Shown piece by piece: positions 1 to 5,035 of a stretch of DNA of 5,035 nt; positions within the stretch are counted from its first letter, which is position 1, and the number at the start of each line of letters is the position of its first letter. The DNA comes from Myxococcales bacterium (GTDB lineage: Bacteria > Myxococcota > Polyangia > HGW-17 > SLPX01): the NCBI GenBank assembly GCA_007131745.1, contig SLPX01000188.1, forward strand, positions 1 to 5,035, given 5' to 3'. Both the position numbers and the translations under genes were made by a program. Under the pieces are notes generated by a model. The model ran no database searches and was not told the origin of the DNA. It saw only the letters and a program-made list of their open reading frames with translations.

Positions 1-881
1 AATGCAGCTTGTCGTGTCCTTCGGGTCTGGAGAATTGCAACGGAAGTTGCGTGAATACTCAAAACGATTCGTCGAATTGCGGATCCTGCGGCAATGAGTG
101 CGGCCAGGGGGAAGTTTGTTCTGAGGGCGAATGCAAGGTGTCGTGTCCTTCGGGTCTGGAGAATTGCAACGGGAGTTGCGTGAACACCCAAACCGATTCG
201 TCGAATTGCGGATCCTGCGGGAACGCGTGCAGCCAGGGGGAGGTTTGCGAAAACGGAGTGTGCGTGCTTTCTTGTCCCCCGGGATTCGAGGAATGCAACG
301 GGAGTTGCGTGAACACCCAAAACGATCATTCGAACTGCGGATCCTGCGGGAACGCGTGCGCTTCCAACGAAACTTGCGAGTCGGGGGTGTGTACACCGGT
401 TTCGACTTGTGACCCGACTCAAAACATAGCTTTGATCCCAGGAACCACGGCTTCCAGTTCAGGAGGCGGAACCGGGGAATGGGGACCGCACAAAATGATC
501 GACGGATTCGGCGAAGCACATTGTTCAACGCAACAATTCCATTGGGTTTTAGCGGGCAGTTCGCCAGGCGGGGAATGGATCCAAATGAATTTCACTAGTC
601 CGCAGGTTGTGGGCCGGATATTCATAGACACGGCTAATGCATGGTCTGAAATTTGCAGTTCGGGTACGGGGAGGACTCTTGCCGGCGCCACCATCCAGTG
701 GTGGAACGGTTCGAGCTGGGTCACCGACGGGAGTGTTTCCGGAAGAACGGATGATTGGTCCTATGTGTTTTCATCGCCCGTTGAAACAACCCGGATTCGT
801 CTCTACAATATTTATGCCACTGACGTGATCTTTCAGCGTTCGAATCCCATTATCGCGGAGTGGGAAGTATATTGTAACTGA
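1..881 (+). CDS. Cysteine-rich repeat protein with C-terminal F5/8 type C (discoidin-like) domain, 5' partial
   Basis: This is the 3' part of a gene that enters from outside the window: the reading frame is open to the left edge (codons from base 3), and the TTG at 9 lies inside a repeat and has no ribosome binding site. The visible protein has three tandem 43-residue repeats, each with eight cysteines and a shared core SCPxGxExCNGSCVNTQ followed by NCGSCGNxC, like the Cys-rich (Stig1-like) modules of exported proteins in myxobacteria and relatives. After a CDPTQ linker, about 150 residues (from base 423) have the pattern of an F5/8 type C or galactose-binding-like jelly roll: an N-terminal NIAL strand, KMIDG, WIQMNF, VGRIFID, TRIRLYN and a final EWEVYC. 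Such domains bind glycans or cell surfaces. The many cysteines imply disulfides and hence export, but any signal peptide lies upstream. The product is probably a surface or secreted adhesin-like protein. The domain calls are from pattern recognition; the ligand is unknown. Confidence 0.85.
   Translation, partial: CSLSCPSGLENCNGSCVNTQNDSSNCGSCGNECGQGEVCSEGECKVSCPSGLENCNGSCVNTQTDSSNCGSCGNACSQGEVCENGVCVLSCPPGFEECNGSCVNTQNDHSNCGSCGNACASNETCESGVCTPVSTCDPTQNIALIPGTTASSSGGGTGEWGPHKMIDGFGEAHCSTQQFHWVLAGSSPGGEWIQMNFTSPQVVGRIFIDTANAWSEICSSGTGRTLAGATIQWWNGSSWVTDGSVSGRTDDWSYVFSSPVETTRIRLYNIYATDVIFQRSNPIIAEWEVYCN
12..398 (+). repeat. Three in-frame tandem 129-bp repeats (43 aa, 8 Cys each)
   Basis: The units are 12-140, 141-269 and 270-398, exactly in register with the codons. 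Cysteines fall at unit positions 2, 9, 13, 23, 26, 30, 36 and 41 in all three. Units 1 and 2 differ at only four of their first 78 bases, while the last third of the unit is much more diverged. This points to recent duplication or gene conversion of the first part. More units probably lie upstream of the window, because the codons just before unit 1 (CSL) resemble the end of another unit. Confidence 0.92.
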
Positions 882-919
882 ACTTGTTTACATCGGAGGG
901 GGATCCATAGCGCCATGGG

Positions 920-941
920 TTGATAATCCATTCGTATTCAA
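920..941. promoter_or_regulatory. Imperfect dyad upstream of the pirin-katG pair, possible operator
   Basis: TTGATAAT and GTATTCAA form imperfect half-sites around a 6-base centre, about 85 bases upstream of the pirin start. The outer TTGA/TCAA arms match perfectly; the inner bases match only partly. The left arm contains a TTGATA that resembles a -35 hexamer, but no convincing -10 lies at the right distance. A-T-rich dyads in front of katG-type genes can be Fur- or PerR-type sites in other bacteria. This one does not match either consensus well, so the call is tentative. Confidence 0.2.
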
Positions 942-1012
942 TGATCCATGTTTTTCTGGATCCCGGCGCGATCATGTGATGTTATGAGTTTTTTCCGGCT
1001 TTCAAGAAAACG

Positions 1013-1020
1013 AAAGGAGG
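1013..1020 (+). promoter_or_regulatory. Ribosome binding site deciding the pirin start
   Basis: AAAGGAGG is a near-perfect Shine-Dalgarno sequence, 5 bases before the GTG at 1026. It favours the GTG over the in-frame ATG codons at 948 and 984, neither of which has a comparable site. Confidence 0.85.
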
Positions 1021-1025
1021 CGCTC

Positions 1026-4129
<3,104 letters not shown>

Positions 4130-4208
4130 CTCCCGGATTTGTACGCCGATCCATCCCGCCCTGCTGCGTTGCTCGTCGGTTGACTCCTTTCCCTCCACAC
4201 CAACTCCT

Positions 4209-4259
4209 CCGTCGGTCCGACTGTAAAGCTCCAGCAAACTGGACCTTTACAGTAGACGG
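4209..4259. repeat. Long imperfect hairpin inside the element
   Basis: A 15-bp stem (4220-4234 with 4239-4253, one mismatch) closes a CAAA loop. Below an internal loop, a second perfect 5-bp helix CCGTC/GACGG (4209-4213 with 4255-4259) continues it. No T tract follows on either strand, so it is not a canonical intrinsic terminator. In the katG transcript it would form a stable 3' structure and might protect RNA or slow polymerase. This role is inference. Confidence 0.8.
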
Positions 4260-4262
4260 CCT

Positions 4263-4280
4263 GAATACGTCAATGTATTC
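4263..4280. repeat. Small perfect hairpin in the element (GAATAC/GTATTC)
   Basis: GAATAC at 4263-4268 and GTATTC at 4275-4280 are perfect inverted repeats around GTCAAT. It sits immediately after the long hairpin and before the G+C-rich right arm, so the element has a multi-hairpin layout typical of small non-autonomous elements. Confidence 0.6.
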
Positions 4281-4333
4281 GCCCTCCTCGCGCCTTGCCG
4301 GGCGGGTGCCTCGACGCCCTCGGTCCTGGGATC

Positions 4334-4350
4334 TTATTCTTGAGTCAGCC
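4334..4350 (-). repeat. Right terminal inverted repeat
   Basis: TTATTCTTGAGTCAGCC is the reverse complement of the left terminal repeat with one mismatch. The similarity continues weakly inward as TCCC and GGA blocks with small gaps. Confidence 0.85.
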
Positions 4351-4355
4351 CTTGG
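4351..4355. repeat. Right copy of 5-bp target site duplication (CTTGG)
   Basis: This is an exact copy of 4108-4112. The bases just after it, TTTGA, join the left copy to give GAC TTG GTT TGA, the inferred original end of katG. Confidence 0.75.
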
Positions 4356-4369
4356 TTTGAAAAATCCTT

Positions 4370-5035
4370 TTACCTACCTGTTTTTGAATAATCCAACGGA
4401 GCGAACAGCTTCTTGAGATCATGTGTTGGGATTTTGATCTTCATTACATAATCGTTTTCCGACCGGCCGCCCATGTATAAAACCGGATGCTTCAGTGGTT
4501 TGCTTTTCTTTGCGGCCGTCAAAGGACGCAATGATTCCATGTACCCGCTCATCTTCTTCAATGATTCGTATGTGAAACCGGATCTGCGTTTCCTTGATCT
4601 TTGCGGTTCCACATTCTTAACTTCTTCCCGGGCTGCGGGTTTCATCCTTTTCAAGACATTGGGAGCGCGTTTTGCGAAAAAAGACGACAGGCCTCCAAGC
4701 AGAGACGCACCATCAACAACTGCAACAGATGCCATATCTTCAACTGGAAGCTCTTTAAAAACATCCCTCAGACTCTCTTTCGCATTTGCTTTTAACGTCT
4801 TTTTCCTTTTCTTCAAGCGATCCAGGATATTCGGCAGACTTTTCTGCGATTCCCCGATGTGAATCACGGCGAACCCGTCATGGGTCAGAGCCGAAACGAC
4901 AAAACCTTTCGGAAAGAAGAATTCCCGAAAAGAAACCCGTTCGGAGTTTTTATTTACACCTCGGGCCGGTCGTATTGCAACTTGTTGCACGCGAGCGCCT
5001 CTCAAGAGACGTGTGCTTCTTGATATCTTGTATCC
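4370..5035 (-). CDS. Hypothetical basic protein, 5' partial, convergent with katG
   Basis: I do not recognise this gene with confidence. The frame stays open to the right window edge (residues GYKISRSTRLL precede the first possible TTG start at 5003-5005). That TTG lacks a ribosome binding site, so the true start probably lies outside. About 221 residues are visible. They are rich in Lys and Arg, without a clear membrane segment or catalytic motif. The segment GFVVSALTHDGFAVIHIGES, followed by a Lys/Arg-rich stretch and then FKELPVEDMASVAVVDGASL, has the rhythm of proteins such as DUF3352, where a stored-value strand pair is followed by an LP motif and a second strand. That is only a weak resemblance. 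The C-terminal part has YVMKIKIPTHDLKKLF and ends DYSKTGR. It converges on katG. Before the element inserted, the two stop codons would have been about 9 bases apart. Continuous frame and protein-like composition support a real gene. Confidence 0.7.
   Translation of the reverse strand, partial: GYKISRSTRLLRGARVQQVAIRPARGVNKNSERVSFREFFFPKGFVVSALTHDGFAVIHIGESQKSLPNILDRLKKRKKTLKANAKESLRDVFKELPVEDMASVAVVDGASLLGGLSSFFAKRAPNVLKRMKPAAREEVKNVEPQRSRKRRSGFTYESLKKMSGYMESLRPLTAAKKSKPLKHPVLYMGGRSENDYVMKIKIPTHDLKKLFAPLDYSKTGR

Noticed and set aside
9..11. TTG at 9 as the true start of the Cys-rich protein
   Set aside because: The frame is open to the window edge, the codon lies between repeat units, and an exported repeat protein needs a signal peptide that is not present here.
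12..398. CRISPR-like or other spaced repeat array
   Set aside because: The repeats are head-to-tail without spacers, in codon register, and translate to conserved cysteine modules.
943..962. GATCCA/TGGATC hairpin as terminator of the upstream gene
   Set aside because: The stem is only 6 bp with an 8-base loop, and the T run lies in the loop rather than after the stem.
948..1025. Upstream extension of the pirin gene to the ATG at 948 (26 more residues) or the ATG at 984
   Set aside because: The near-perfect AAAGGAGG just before the GTG at 1026 and the family's normal N-terminus support the GTG start. The extra residues do not resemble pirin and have no ribosome binding site.
4209..4259. Hairpin read as the intrinsic terminator of katG
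   Set aside because: The stem is strong, but no run of T follows it on either strand. It is better explained as internal structure of the inserted element.

Overview
The window is chromosomal DNA from a bacterium of moderately high G+C. Its content suggests a large-genome, environmental, delta-proteobacterium-like lineage (Desulfobacterota or Myxococcota type). That is an inference from three things: a cysteine-rich, repeat-bearing exported protein, a bacterial pirin, and a KatG with strong Shine-Dalgarno sites. The species cannot be fixed by eye.

Layout. Positions 1-881 (+) hold the 3' part of a gene whose 5' end lies outside the window. It encodes three near-identical 43-residue repeats with eight cysteines each, followed by a discoidin-like (F5/8 type C) carbohydrate-binding domain. 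Positions 882-1025 are a short non-coding gap with one weak dyad. Positions 1026-1883 (+) encode a pirin-family cupin with all four metal ligands. After 38 bases, 1922-4129 (+) encodes a full-length bifunctional catalase-peroxidase, KatG, with every catalytic and cofactor residue I could check. Pirin and katG are probably co-transcribed. Positions 4370-5035 (-) hold the 3' part of a convergent gene for an unrecognised basic protein.

The most notable feature lies between katG and the convergent gene. Positions 4113-4350 look like a 238-bp non-coding miniature inverted-repeat element (MITE-like). It has 17-bp terminal inverted repeats (16/17 matching), a perfect 5-bp flanking direct repeat (CTTGG), and an internal long hairpin. 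It has inserted inside the last codons of katG. Its left terminal repeat now supplies the last four amino acids (LTQK) and the stop codon. Removing the element and one copy of the duplication in silico gives a KatG ending in RFDLV and an immediate TGA, which is the normal type of KatG C-terminus. The insertion therefore replaced the natural katG end and widened the gap to the convergent gene from about 9 bases to 240.

Functionally, katG detoxifies hydrogen peroxide. The co-directional pirin (an iron-dependent cupin) fits a redox or oxidative-stress role, but nothing in the sequence proves a joint function. The upstream cysteine-rich lectin-like protein appears unrelated to the stress genes.
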